A stretch of 64,000 nucleotides of DNA from Exiguobacterium sp. 9-2 (lineage in GTDB: Bacteria > Bacillota > Bacilli > Exiguobacteriales > Exiguobacteriaceae), in assembly GCF_036287235.1 (NCBI RefSeq), contig NZ_CP142850.1, forward strand, positions 150,001-214,000, given 5' to 3'. The notes beneath the pieces are model-generated. The model saw only the letters and a program-made list of their open reading frames with translations. It searched no databases and was not told where the DNA came from. The translations under genes were made by a program, and so were the position numbers. This document shows, piece by piece, positions 17,290 to 24,899 of the stretch (its first letter is position 1; the number at the start of each line of letters is the position of its first letter).

Positions 17290-18144
17290 ATGAAACTGTC
17301 ATCCTATCGTGTTAAGGAAGGCGAGCAAGTCTCGTTTTCGAATTACCCGACATCAGAAGAACATAAAATTTCGGAAGCAGAATTGCGAGAGAAACGGATT
17401 CCAAAAAGTGTTGAGACGTTACAAGAGTTACATTGGCGTTTGCATGCTGAAGAGAAAAATGGCGTCCTCGTCATCCTGCAAGCAATTGATGCAGCGGGGA
17501 AGGACGAGGCGATCAGCTATATCTTTTCTAACTTGAACGCACAAGGACTCCGAACGATTTCCGTCAAAAAACCGTCGGATACGGAGCAAAAACATGACTA
17601 CCTATGGCGGATCCACGAAGGACTACCAGAAAAAGGGGAAGTCGGCATCTTAAATCGCTCCTATTATGAGGAAGTCATTGCCCCACGAATCCATGATTTG
17701 CTCGAGGAGGAAGAAAAGCCGGATGAGGGTGACGTGTGGCAGATGCGCTATCGTCAAATTAATGACTTTGAACGCTATCTCGTCGAGAATGGCTTCCGAG
17801 TCGTCAAGTTCTTGTTCCATGTCTCAAAAGAGGAGCAACGGCAACGGCTGTTGACTCGTCTGAAAGATCCAACGAAAAACTTCGAATTCTCGTTTAATGA
17901 CATTGAGGAACGCAAGCACTGGGACGAATACCATGAGATTTTTGCTGAGCTTGTCTCAGCGACATCGACATCGTATGCACCATGGTATATCTTACCGGCA
18001 GATGACGAATGGTATTCCCGCTATATCGTCACCGAAGTCATGAATGACGTCCTGAAGGAAATTGATCCGCAATATCCAAAGCTATCAGAAGAGGATCAGG
18101 AACAGCTGGATGAAGCGATTAAACGACTGGAAGAAGAAGCATAA
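17290..18144 (+). CDS. ppk2: Polyphosphate kinase 2 family protein
   Basis: A PPK2-type kinase, which uses polyphosphate to phosphorylate nucleoside mono- or diphosphates. The 284-residue single-domain protein has the Walker A-like loop QAIDAAGKDEAI (about residues 65-76), the lid/Walker B region ILNRSYYEEVIAPRIH (about 120-135), and the conserved DPTKNFEFSFNDIEERKHWDEY (about 196-217). Both basic patches for the polyphosphate chain are present. The start ATG 17290 has AAAGGAGG upstream. Whether it acts on AMP, ADP or both cannot be told from sequence alone. Confidence 0.9.
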   Translation: MKLSSYRVKEGEQVSFSNYPTSEEHKISEAELREKRIPKSVETLQELHWRLHAEEKNGVLVILQAIDAAGKDEAISYIFSNLNAQGLRTISVKKPSDTEQKHDYLWRIHEGLPEKGEVGILNRSYYEEVIAPRIHDLLEEEEKPDEGDVWQMRYRQINDFERYLVENGFRVVKFLFHVSKEEQRQRLLTRLKDPTKNFEFSFNDIEERKHWDEYHEIFAELVSATSTSYAPWYILPADDEWYSRYIVTEVMNDVLKEIDPQYPKLSEEDQEQLDEAIKRLEEEA

Positions 18145-18164
18145 ACTATTTAAATACACCAAAT

Positions 18165-18199
18165 GCGATTGTTCTCTTGCTGAGAAGAATCGCTTTTTT
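18165..18199 (+). terminator. Terminator after PPK2
   Basis: GCGATTGTTCTC pairs with GAGAAGAATCGC (central G-G mismatch), then six T. Confidence 0.85.
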
Positions 18200-18242
18200 A
18201 ATACACTTAGAGTTGTATGAAATTCTATTTACTCATCATGAT

Positions 18243-18311
18243 TTCTGAACTTCTGAACATCGCGGGACAAATGTCCTGTTCAAATCAGAAGGACTCTCGT
18301 TAAATGAGAGT
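18243..18311. promoter_or_regulatory. Compound dyad upstream of the DMT-Crp-DMT-HAD operon
   Basis: A tandem repeat TTCTGAAC is at 18243-18250 and 18251-18258. TTCTGA at 18251-18256 is inverted as TCAGAA at 18285-18290, GAACA at 18255-18259 as TGTTC at 18277-18281, and GGACA at 18265-18269 as TGTCC at 18272-18276. A separate stem ACTCTC / GAGAGT is at 18293-18298 and 18306-18311. The symmetry suggests an operator, plausibly for the Crp/Fnr protein encoded by the second gene. Confidence 0.45.
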
Positions 18312-18338
18312 ATCATGGAAAAAGAGAGGAGTATGCAT

Positions 18339-18764
18339 ATGCGTGGTATCTTATTTGCGATTGCTGGTGGCTTTTTCTTAACGCTTCAAAGTGTCGCCAA
18401 TGCCCGGATCAGTCAAACGATCGGGACGTGGCAAGCAGCGACGATCACTCAGATGACCGGGTTCATCGTTGCGATCCTCTTAGCGGTCGTCTTACGGGAT
18501 CGTAGTTTTTCAGCGATGCGCCGTGTCAAACCGCTTTATCTAGCAGGAGGTGCCTTTGCGGCGATCATATTATTCAGCAACATGACGGCGGTCCACCGGA
18601 TGGGCGTGACCTTGACGATTTCGCTCTTTTTATTGGCGCAATTAGCGCTGGCACTCTGGATTGACGGAAGAGGCTGGTTCGGCGTCATGAAACGCCGACT
18701 GCGGGGGCCGCAGATCATCGGCATCTTGATGATGGTTGCAGGCATCTTCATCTTAAAGAGCTAA
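18339..18764 (+). CDS. Half-size DMT-superfamily transporter (DUF606/YdcZ type)
   Basis: A 141-residue membrane protein with four or five hydrophobic segments. The start MRGILFAIAGGFFLTLQSVANARI is the typical opening of DUF606 members, with the conserved N-A-R/K after the first helix. I choose ATG 18339, 7 nt after AGAGGAG, over two earlier in-frame ATGs. Members often come as two adjacent short genes that probably form a heterodimer. Here the partner is at 19452, with a Crp/Fnr gene between. Substrate is unknown. Confidence 0.82.
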   Translation: MRGILFAIAGGFFLTLQSVANARISQTIGTWQAATITQMTGFIVAILLAVVLRDRSFSAMRRVKPLYLAGGAFAAIILFSNMTAVHRMGVTLTISLFLLAQLALALWIDGRGWFGVMKRRLRGPQIIGILMMVAGIFILKS

Positions 18765-18776
18765 GGAGGAGAAGAA

Positions 18777-19439
18777 GTGACGGACATTGTGAGCTATTTG
18801 GAACGGTATCAGTTAACGCATGTCTTTGATGTATCGCTACGCAAGGCGATGCACATCCAGACGTTCGCACCGGGTGAGGCTTTATGCCGACAAGGCGATG
18901 TTGCGCATGAACTGTACCTGCTCGTCGAAGGGAAATTGAAGATTACGCATATGTCGGCAACGGGGAAACGTCTCGTGTTGTCCTTCAAGCATCCGTTTGA
19001 TCTCGTCGGCGATATTGAGTTTGTCCGAAAGATTGATTTGATGAACACGGTTGAGGCAGTGACACCAGTAACCGTCTTACGCATCGCCTATGCGGATTTG
19101 GAAGAGGCACGTGTACATCATTCTGCTTTTCTATTATTTTTACTCGAGACGATCACGAAAAAGTTTGAATTGAAATCGCATACGCTCAGCTTCAATCTGC
19201 TGTATCCGGTAGAAGTTCGGCTAGCCAGTTATTTGCTGTCGATGACACCTGATACGGATGCTTTTGCGAGTAAGGAACTGGTCGATGCGGCAGATTTGAT
19301 CGGGACGAGCTACCGTCATGTCAACCGTGTCTTACGTCAGTTCGTCGACGATGGGTTGATTCGCAGAACGCAGCATACGATTGAGATCATTGATCGAGAC
19401 GGATTGATGGAGCGCGTTGGAGAAAGCATTTACGAATGA
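18777..19439 (+). CDS. Crp/Fnr-family transcriptional regulator (YeiL-like)
   Basis: A 220-residue two-domain regulator. The cyclic-nucleotide-binding-like beta roll spans about residues 25-115 (FAPGEALCRQGDVAHELYLLVEGKLKI), and the HTH is LIGTSYRHVNRVLRQFVDDGLI (about 170-191). It lacks the four-cysteine cluster of Fnr; isolated Cys is at residue 38. The start GTG 18777 follows AAGGAGGAG. It sits between the two halves of a DUF606 transporter, with spacings of 12 bp on each side, so it is probably a local regulator of that operon. The effector is unknown. Confidence 0.87.
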   Translation: MTDIVSYLERYQLTHVFDVSLRKAMHIQTFAPGEALCRQGDVAHELYLLVEGKLKITHMSATGKRLVLSFKHPFDLVGDIEFVRKIDLMNTVEAVTPVTVLRIAYADLEEARVHHSAFLLFLLETITKKFELKSHTLSFNLLYPVEVRLASYLLSMTPDTDAFASKELVDAADLIGTSYRHVNRVLRQFVDDGLIRRTQHTIEIIDRDGLMERVGESIYE

Positions 19440-19451
19440 AAGAGGTGCGAC

Positions 19452-19922
19452 ATGGTTACGGGAATCATCCTTGCTCTTTGTGGGGGCATGCTCGTTTGTA
19501 TTCAAAATACGTTTAACGCAAAAGTCAAAGAACATGTCGGTGCTTGGGCGACGACGACGCTAGTCCTTGGACTCGGGTTCCTCGCTTCACTGACGATTGG
19601 TTTGATCGTCGAAGGGTCACAATTGTTTGCACTCGAACAGGCGCAAACTTGGTTTTGGTTCAGTGGGATCATCGGTGTCGGTGTCGTCCTCTGTGTGACG
19701 CAAGGAGTTCAACAACTCGGACCAAGTCGAGCGATTTCGATCGTCATGGTGTCGCAAATCTTATTTGCCTTACTGTGGGATACGCTCGGTTGGTTCGGGT
19801 TACAAGCCGTTCCATTTACGTGGACGAAAGCACTCGGTGTGTTGCTGATTGGTGGGGGCGTACTGTTATTTCAACTGGGCGGGAAAACAACAACTGTACG
19901 ACAAGTACGTAAAGGAGCTTGA
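19452..19922 (+). CDS. Half-size DMT-superfamily transporter (DUF606/YdcZ type), second subunit
   Basis: A 156-residue membrane protein with about five hydrophobic segments. The opening GIILALCGGMLVCIQNTFNAKVKEHVGAW closely parallels the protein at 18339, including the N-A-R/K motif, which marks it as a DUF606 partner. The start ATG 19452 has AAGAGGTG upstream. Its C-terminal tail is basic. The following HAD gene begins 2 bp after its stop, so all four genes are likely one operon. Confidence 0.82.
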   Translation: MVTGIILALCGGMLVCIQNTFNAKVKEHVGAWATTTLVLGLGFLASLTIGLIVEGSQLFALEQAQTWFWFSGIIGVGVVLCVTQGVQQLGPSRAISIVMVSQILFALLWDTLGWFGLQAVPFTWTKALGVLLIGGGVLLFQLGGKTTTVRQVRKGA

Positions 19923-19924
19923 AG

Positions 19925-20626
19925 ATGTTTTATACGACAGTATTATTCGATATTGACCATACACTACTTGATTTTGAAGCGACGGAACGGATTGCCTTTC
20001 GCCGCCTGCTCGAGCAACAAGATCTAACGTGGACGATTGAGCGAGAAGCGCGCTACAAGGAAATCAATCACGCGCTCTGGAGAGCACTCGAACGGGGTGA
20101 AGTGACACGTGAGGAAGTCATTCACTCGCGATTCGTGACGTTCTTTGCGGAAGAAGGACGAGAAGTCAACGGACGAGAAGTTGACGAAACGCATCGCGGA
20201 TACCTCGCGCAAGGGACGGAATTGATTCCGGGTGCGACTGCCCTGTTAGAGCAACTAGAAGGGAACGTCGAGATGTACGTCGTCACGAACGGGATTTCAA
20301 AGACGCAACGCGCGCGACTTGATGGCGCCGGATTAACGGACTTCTTTAAAGCGATTTTCGTTTCAGAAGAGACAGGTTTTCAAAAGCCGATGGCAGGATT
20401 TTTCGATCATGTGTTTGCGCAGATTCCACAATTCGACCCGGCGCGAACAATCATTATCGGAGATTCCTTGTCAGCTGATATTGCAGGTGGCAATCAAGCT
20501 GGTATCGCAACATGTTGGTTTAATCCAGAAGGAAAGCCGGCAACGGATATCAAGCCCACGTTTACGATTACCTCTTTAGCCGAACTACCTGCAGTGCTTG
20601 AAAACGCAGCAGTCCTTCAACAATGA
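19925..20626 (+). CDS. HAD-superfamily hydrolase, YjjG/YfnB-type nucleotidase
   Basis: A 233-residue HAD phosphatase with the catalytic motif I DIDHTLLDF (residues 8-16), motif II VVTNG (near 120), motif III Lys in GFQKPMAGFF and motif IV IIIGDSLSADIAGG. The helical cap after motif I and the length match the YjjG subfamily, 5'-nucleotidases active on non-canonical pyrimidine nucleotides. Start ATG 19925 is 7 nt after AAAGGAG; an earlier in-frame TTG at 19919 is badly spaced. Co-transcription with a transporter pair suggests a linked substrate, but that is inference. Confidence 0.87.
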   Translation: MFYTTVLFDIDHTLLDFEATERIAFRRLLEQQDLTWTIEREARYKEINHALWRALERGEVTREEVIHSRFVTFFAEEGREVNGREVDETHRGYLAQGTELIPGATALLEQLEGNVEMYVVTNGISKTQRARLDGAGLTDFFKAIFVSEETGFQKPMAGFFDHVFAQIPQFDPARTIIIGDSLSADIAGGNQAGIATCWFNPEGKPATDIKPTFTITSLAELPAVLENAAVLQQ

Positions 20627-20670
20627 ATCAAATCAGTCGATAGGAAAGAGAAGGAAAGGGGGCGATCACC

Positions 20671-20715
20671 GTGCAACGATGTGATCAACAGACGCTGGAG
20701 GCAACTCCCGTCTAA
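20671..20715 (+). CDS. Possible 14-residue leader peptide
   Basis: A GTG-started open frame reading MQRCDQQTLEATPV has an AAAGGGGG ribosome site 8 nt upstream and ends 18 bases before the next gene's start. It overlaps two dyads: GATCAC / GTGATC at 20664-20669 and 20681-20686, and AGACGCTGGAG / CTCCCGTCT at 20690-20713. The layout resembles a translated attenuation leader, but no sequestered ribosome site for the downstream gene is evident. Confidence 0.35.
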   Translation: MQRCDQQTLEATPV

Positions 20716-20733
20716 TTAAAAGGGGAAATGAAC

Positions 20734-21171
20734 ATGATTCAACTCGTACCGGTAACAGCAGAAAATTGGGAAGCTTGTTGTGAGCTGACGCTGACAGCAG
20801 AACAGCAGGACTTCATGGAAGCGAATGTCTATTCGATCGCGCAAGCGAAGTTCGAACCAAGCCTTGTCCTTCGGGCGATTATGATGGACGATACGGTTGT
20901 TGGTTTTGTGATGTACAACACGGAACTAGAAGAACTCGACGGTTACTGGATATACCGCATCATGATTGATCAGGCGCAGCAAGGGAACGGTATCGGGCGA
21001 TTAGCGATGCAAGCCCTGATTGAAGAGATGCGAATGTTACCTGCAGCGAAACGAATCGTCGTCGGCTATCGACCGGATAATCAGGCGGCGCACAGTCTGT
21101 ATGCGAGTCTCGGCTTCATCGACCACGGGGACCGATTCGGTCGGGAAATGGCAGTACGATTAGACATTTGA
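20734..21171 (+). CDS. GNAT N-acetyltransferase, BltD/polyamine acetyltransferase-like
   Basis: A 145-residue transferase. Motif A reads RIMIDQAQQGNGIGRLAMQALIEEM (about residues 71-95), with the acetyl-CoA loop QQGNGIG; motif B is VGYRPDNQAAHSLYASLGFID. The N-terminal ENWEACCELTLTAEQQDFMEANVYSIAQAKFEP matches the spermine/spermidine acetyltransferase group (BltD, PaiA-like). I use ATG 20734, 8 nt after AAAAGGGG, rather than ATG 20728. The leader at 20671-20715 and its hairpins may control it. A terminator follows. Confidence 0.85.
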   Translation: MIQLVPVTAENWEACCELTLTAEQQDFMEANVYSIAQAKFEPSLVLRAIMMDDTVVGFVMYNTELEELDGYWIYRIMIDQAQQGNGIGRLAMQALIEEMRMLPAAKRIVVGYRPDNQAAHSLYASLGFIDHGDRFGREMAVRLDI

Positions 21172-21178
21172 AGGATGG

Positions 21179-21211
21179 AAGGACTCTTGAAACGCAAGAG
21201 TCCTTTTCTTT
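21179..21211 (+). terminator. Terminator after the acetyltransferase
   Basis: A perfect 11-bp stem AAGGACTCTTG / CAAGAGTCCTT with a five-base loop, followed by a T-rich run. Confidence 0.92.
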
Positions 21212-21273
21212 TGGATATTTTTTGAAACTTTTTGTGACTCGTCATGCTCTAATAAGTAAAGGGAGGGAACACG

Positions 21274-21816
21274 ATGGACTTACGAAACGAGCACACGACA
21301 CTTGTCCGCCGTGCGATGAAGCACGATGAAGCGGCGTTCGAGCAATTGGTGCTCCTACATAGCGAACAACTCTACCGAACAGCATATCTTTATGTGAAGA
21401 ACGAACACGATGCCTTAGACGTCGTACAAGAGACAGTTTATAAAGCGTTCATCTCGATCGAACAAGTGAAGGAACCGAAACATTTCGTGACGTGGATCAC
21501 GAAAATTCTGATCCGTAATTGTTACCGCGCGTTGGAAAAACAACAACCAACAGATGATATCTTACTTCATGTTCCGGTACAGGAAGACCGATCGCGAGAC
21601 GAACACCTCGATCTCGTGCACGCGTTATCGCATCTGCGAAAAGAATACCGGGATGTCTTAGTTCTTTTCTATTTTCATGATATTCCGATGAAAGAGATTG
21701 CAAGCTTCATCGGGATCACCCTTAATACGGTGAAGACCTATTTAAAACGAGGACGCGAAGAGTTAAAAATACAGTTAGGAGGAATGGATTATGGCACAGC
21801 ACGATCTACAAAATGA
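21274..21816 (+). CDS. ECF-family RNA polymerase sigma factor
   Basis: A 180-residue group 4 sigma factor. Region 2 (about residues 12-80) contains LYRTAYLYVKNEHDALDVVQETVYKAF and HFVTWITKILIRNCYRAL; region 4 (about 110-165) contains LRKEYRDVLVLFYFHDIPMKEIASF with the HTH LNTVKTYLKRGREELKIQL. It resembles SigV/SigX-type factors paired with DUF4179 anti-sigma proteins. Its end overlaps the downstream anti-sigma gene by 26 bases, so both are coupled. The target promoter set is unknown: the TGAAAC at 21223 has no CGTC or CGTA at the normal distance. Confidence 0.9.
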   Translation: MDLRNEHTTLVRRAMKHDEAAFEQLVLLHSEQLYRTAYLYVKNEHDALDVVQETVYKAFISIEQVKEPKHFVTWITKILIRNCYRALEKQQPTDDILLHVPVQEDRSRDEHLDLVHALSHLRKEYRDVLVLFYFHDIPMKEIASFIGITLNTVKTYLKRGREELKIQLGGMDYGTARSTK

Positions 21817-23146
21817 CTACGAAAAAATTCCCGTACCGACGAACGCGTTACAAGATCGAATTCGTCAAGGAATTACGCAAGGCGTAGCGGAACGACAACA
21901 CGTACGTCCGCGCCGGAAACAATACGTAGCTATTGCCGGTCTTGCAGCATCGTTGTTCGTAACGACATTCATCGTCCCACCGTTTGCTTCCGCGATGTCA
22001 CACGTTCCGTTGATTGGTGGACTGTATCGTCCCTTTACAGAACAGGGGACAGTCGGAACTGAAATCGAGAAGAAACAGCTCGCAACAACAATTGATCAGA
22101 CGGTAACCGATCAAGGCATTACGATCAAGGTCGTCGACGCCTACTATGATGGTACGACGATCGGGATGAACCTGACGGCAACTGGTGTACCAGACGTCAA
22201 CGAAACGAAACGAGCTGCTTTTTATGAAGTGTTCAAAGGGGATAAACGATTCGAAGGTACTGAAAATCAAGAACTGGCACATTTCAAACAGGACGGTAAG
22301 GTATGGAAAGCACGAATCGAATATGATGTCGGCTTACAGAAATTAAGTGATTCCATGCAGGTGCCACTCGTGATTTCGGAAATGTTTGGTCTAGACGGAA
22401 ACTGGCAATTCGAGGTTCCGGTCAAACGATTGCAAGCGATTGAACAGACGTTTAATACGACGGTGAAGAATCCTGATTATGCAGTTGATGTCACATTGAA
22501 ACAGATGACAAAAGGACAGGCAAGTACGACGTTTGATTATACGGCGGTTTATCCGAAGTCATATGATTACCGAATCATATTTTCATTGTTTGATGATAGT
22601 GGGAAAGAAGTCATTCACAATTGGTCAGAAAGTACAGCCTTAGTAAGCCATACGAATACTTCATCCGAGCGAACCGATACGTCACGGCTTAGTCTAGGCA
22701 ACTATGTGATTCCGAGTGGGGCATACACATTGCATCCTCAATTAAGCATTACACCTAAAACAACGTTTATTCCATTGACGACATCGTTACCTTACGCGGA
22801 GCAGAATCCAACACATCCGTTAAAAATGACGACACAAAACATTAAGATTACGGACTCTCAAGTAATCGTCGATTTTGAAACGAATGCAGTCGAAATGTTA
22901 TCAAACATTAAATTGGATGCAGTGAGAAGCATGTTCTTGATTCAAGGAAACGAACCACCGGATGGGCGTGAAATCAAACCACACATCACGGTACGAGATG
23001 CGAACCAAAAGCAATTCCGAGCAACGTTTACGTTATCAGCTTCACAAATGGCATCCATTGACGAATTTTATCTGGAGACAGGTTACTCGAATATCATGAC
23101 GAACACACCAATCGACTTGAAACCGATTCTGTTCACCGTCGATTAA
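21791..23146 (+). CDS. Membrane-bound anti-sigma factor, DUF4179 type
   Basis: A 451-residue protein with a short cytosolic N-terminus (about 1-45), one membrane segment (about 46-68, YVAIAGLAASLFVTTFIVPPFASA) and a long outer part with a DUF4179 domain (about 50-170) and a beta-rich C-terminal domain. Families with this build are membrane anti-sigma factors coded directly after their ECF sigma gene, as here. The start ATG 21791 follows GGAGG within the sigma gene. There is no cysteine-type zinc anti-sigma motif. The signal it senses is unknown. Confidence 0.85.
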   Translation: MAQHDLQNDYEKIPVPTNALQDRIRQGITQGVAERQHVRPRRKQYVAIAGLAASLFVTTFIVPPFASAMSHVPLIGGLYRPFTEQGTVGTEIEKKQLATTIDQTVTDQGITIKVVDAYYDGTTIGMNLTATGVPDVNETKRAAFYEVFKGDKRFEGTENQELAHFKQDGKVWKARIEYDVGLQKLSDSMQVPLVISEMFGLDGNWQFEVPVKRLQAIEQTFNTTVKNPDYAVDVTLKQMTKGQASTTFDYTAVYPKSYDYRIIFSLFDDSGKEVIHNWSESTALVSHTNTSSERTDTSRLSLGNYVIPSGAYTLHPQLSITPKTTFIPLTTSLPYAEQNPTHPLKMTTQNIKITDSQVIVDFETNAVEMLSNIKLDAVRSMFLIQGNEPPDGREIKPHITVRDANQKQFRATFTLSASQMASIDEFYLETGYSNIMTNTPIDLKPILFTVD

Positions 23147-23151
23147 ACAGG

Positions 23152-23205
23152 AGACTCCTGACATGCTGTCGAACTAGAATCAGCATGTGAGCAACAAAGG
23201 AGTCT
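23152..23205 (+). promoter_or_regulatory. Hairpin that can sequester the ribosome site of the next gene
   Basis: AGACTCCT (23152-23159) is exactly complementary to AGGAGTCT (23198-23205), which contains the ribosome site of the acetyltransferase at 23212. Inside it a second perfect stem ACATGCTG / CAGCATGT (23161-23168, 23181-23188) holds the arms together. An alternative small hairpin CAGGAG / CTCCTG (23148-23160) would free the ribosome site. There is no T run, so it is not an ordinary terminator. Confidence 0.5.
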
Positions 23206-23211
23206 GATGAA

Positions 23212-23694
23212 ATGGAAATACGTCAAATGACAGCGGAAGATTACCCAGAAGTCGTTCGGATCTACGAACAAGGAATAAAGACGGAGAACGCGACGTTTCG
23301 CACGGAAGCATTACCGTACGAAGAATGGACGAGGCATCACCATGAACACAGTCGTCTCGTTGCGATTGAAGGCGAGCAACTGCTCGGCTGGGTTGCGTTG
23401 AGTCCATTTTCTTCGATTCCAGCATACGCTGGTGTCGCTGAAATCAGTCTTTATATTGCAGAAGAAGCACGCGGTAAAGGTGTCGGCACTCGCTTGATGG
23501 AAGACGTCATTGCAACAAGTGAAGCAGCAGGCATCTGGACCCTGCAATCGCAAGTCTTTCCGGAAAATCATGCGAGTCTGCGCCTTCATGAACGTTTTAA
23601 TTTTCGCGAAGTTGGTCGCCGGGAGCGAATTGGTCGGCTCGGAGGCAGATGGCGCGATACGGTATTGCTCGAGCGACGCAGCACATATCTCTAA
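23212..23694 (+). CDS. GNAT N-acetyltransferase, phosphinothricin acetyltransferase-like (YwnH type)
   Basis: A 160-residue transferase of the Pat/YwnH/MddA group. It shows IRQMTAEDYPEVVRIYEQGI at the N-terminus, the acetyl-CoA loop EEARGKGVGTRLMEDVI (about residues 82-98) and FPENHASLRLHERFNFREVGRRERIGRLGGRWRDTVLLER (about 112-151), a C-terminal pattern typical of the group. Relatives acetylate phosphinothricin-like or methionine-analogue substrates. Start ATG 23212 follows AAAGGAG, which lies inside a possible sequestering hairpin. Confidence 0.87.
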   Translation: MEIRQMTAEDYPEVVRIYEQGIKTENATFRTEALPYEEWTRHHHEHSRLVAIEGEQLLGWVALSPFSSIPAYAGVAEISLYIAEEARGKGVGTRLMEDVIATSEAAGIWTLQSQVFPENHASLRLHERFNFREVGRRERIGRLGGRWRDTVLLERRSTYL

Positions 23695-23791
23695 AATTCG
23701 GCAAGTGGACGCAATGTTCCCTTGCCTTCTTTGTGTTGAAAGCAAGGGATAACGGGAAAAGACAGACAGCAAAAGAAGGGGAGGGATCACG

Positions 23792-24859
23792 ATGGATGAT
23801 TTTTTTGGTGAGGGACTTGAGACCAATCAACAAAAGCGGAAACGCAAACTGGAGGAAATCTTTGATCAGTCGTTTGAATCGGAGCGCCGGGATTTTAATC
23901 AATCGTTGGAGCAGGACGTGACGGTTGCTCTGATCGGAGATGTCAATGCGGGAAAATCCTCGACCTTGAACGCAATTCTTGGTCGCGAAGTCGCAACGGT
24001 CGGAGCACGCCCAGGTGAAACGGTCCGCATCGATCAAGTAAGGCAACATCCGGAAGATAAAGTCATCTTTGTCGATACACCGGGACTAAATGATGCCAAT
24101 ACACAGAACTCGGAAGCGACATGGACGTATTATCAAAGTGCCGATGTCATCCTTTATTTTTTAAATGCGGCAGGTACTGTCTTGTCTGAGACAGAGACGA
24201 AGAATTTCCAGAAAATCTATCAACATAACCAAAATGTCTTGATCGTTGTCACGAAGATGGATGCGACGGATGATGTCGACACGATCGTTCGCCATATTGC
24301 AGAAAAACTACCAGGACCAAAAATCATTCCCGTATCAGCACGAGAAGGAACGAATATTGATCGGCTCCGCCGGGAGGTCCTCGATATCTTAAAAAAGTTC
24401 GACAAGGATAATGTGTTCGTTCGCCAGATGGATCCGACCGTTCGCGGGAAGATCGCCAACAATTGGATCGTGGGTGCCGGAACAGCTGCTGGTGCGATCG
24501 GTGCTGTCCCGTTTCCAGGAGCTGATATCATTCCGTTGACTTCAATTCAAATCGGCTTGATGCTCAAGTTATCAAATCTGTATGAACGGCAGTTATCCAA
24601 GGAGAGTGCCAAAGAGTTGCTTGTCGTGACAATCGTCGGAAACTCCGGAAAGACGGCTTTTCGACAAATAGCGAAACTGGTTCCGGGATATGGTGCCGTC
24701 ATTGCTGCGGGAGTCGCTTCGACCGCCACCCTTGCACTCGGATACGGAACGAAATATGTCTATGAGAATAAGCTCGAATTAACACCGGAACAACTAATGG
24801 GGTTCGTCAAACGATTCCGAAAGAAGGCGGAGGAGTCGTCAGAAGAGACAAACGAGTAA
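23792..24859 (+). CDS. GTPase with C-terminal DUF697-like domain
   Basis: A 355-residue GTPase. The G domain (about 40-205) has G1 GDVNAGKSS, G2 in the ARPGETVR stretch, G3 DTPGLND, G4 TKMD and G5-like SAREG. The C-terminal part (about 225-330) is a glycine/alanine-rich amphipathic region (GAGTAAGAIGAVPFPGADIIPL and PGYGAVIAAGVASTATLALGYG) as in DUF697/YcjF-linked GTPases, likely membrane associated. The final tail is charged. Start ATG 23792 follows GGGGAGGG. The family is linked in some bacteria to stress or membrane maintenance; no precise role follows from the context. Confidence 0.85.
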   Translation: MDDFFGEGLETNQQKRKRKLEEIFDQSFESERRDFNQSLEQDVTVALIGDVNAGKSSTLNAILGREVATVGARPGETVRIDQVRQHPEDKVIFVDTPGLNDANTQNSEATWTYYQSADVILYFLNAAGTVLSETETKNFQKIYQHNQNVLIVVTKMDATDDVDTIVRHIAEKLPGPKIIPVSAREGTNIDRLRREVLDILKKFDKDNVFVRQMDPTVRGKIANNWIVGAGTAAGAIGAVPFPGADIIPLTSIQIGLMLKLSNLYERQLSKESAKELLVVTIVGNSGKTAFRQIAKLVPGYGAVIAAGVASTATLALGYGTKYVYENKLELTPEQLMGFVKRFRKKAEESSEETNE

Positions 24860-24899
24860 TCTCCTTGCTATTCCATACAGCAATGAAGGGGGAGAACAT

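Noticed and set aside
18293-18311. ACTCTC/GAGAGT stem as a terminator after PPK2
   Set aside because: PPK2 already has a strong terminator at 18165-18199, and this stem has no T run and lies next to the start of the following operon.
21223-21243. TGAAAC with a nearby CGTC as an ECF promoter for the second sigma factor
   Set aside because: The spacing is 11 bp instead of about 16, so it is not a usable match to the known form.
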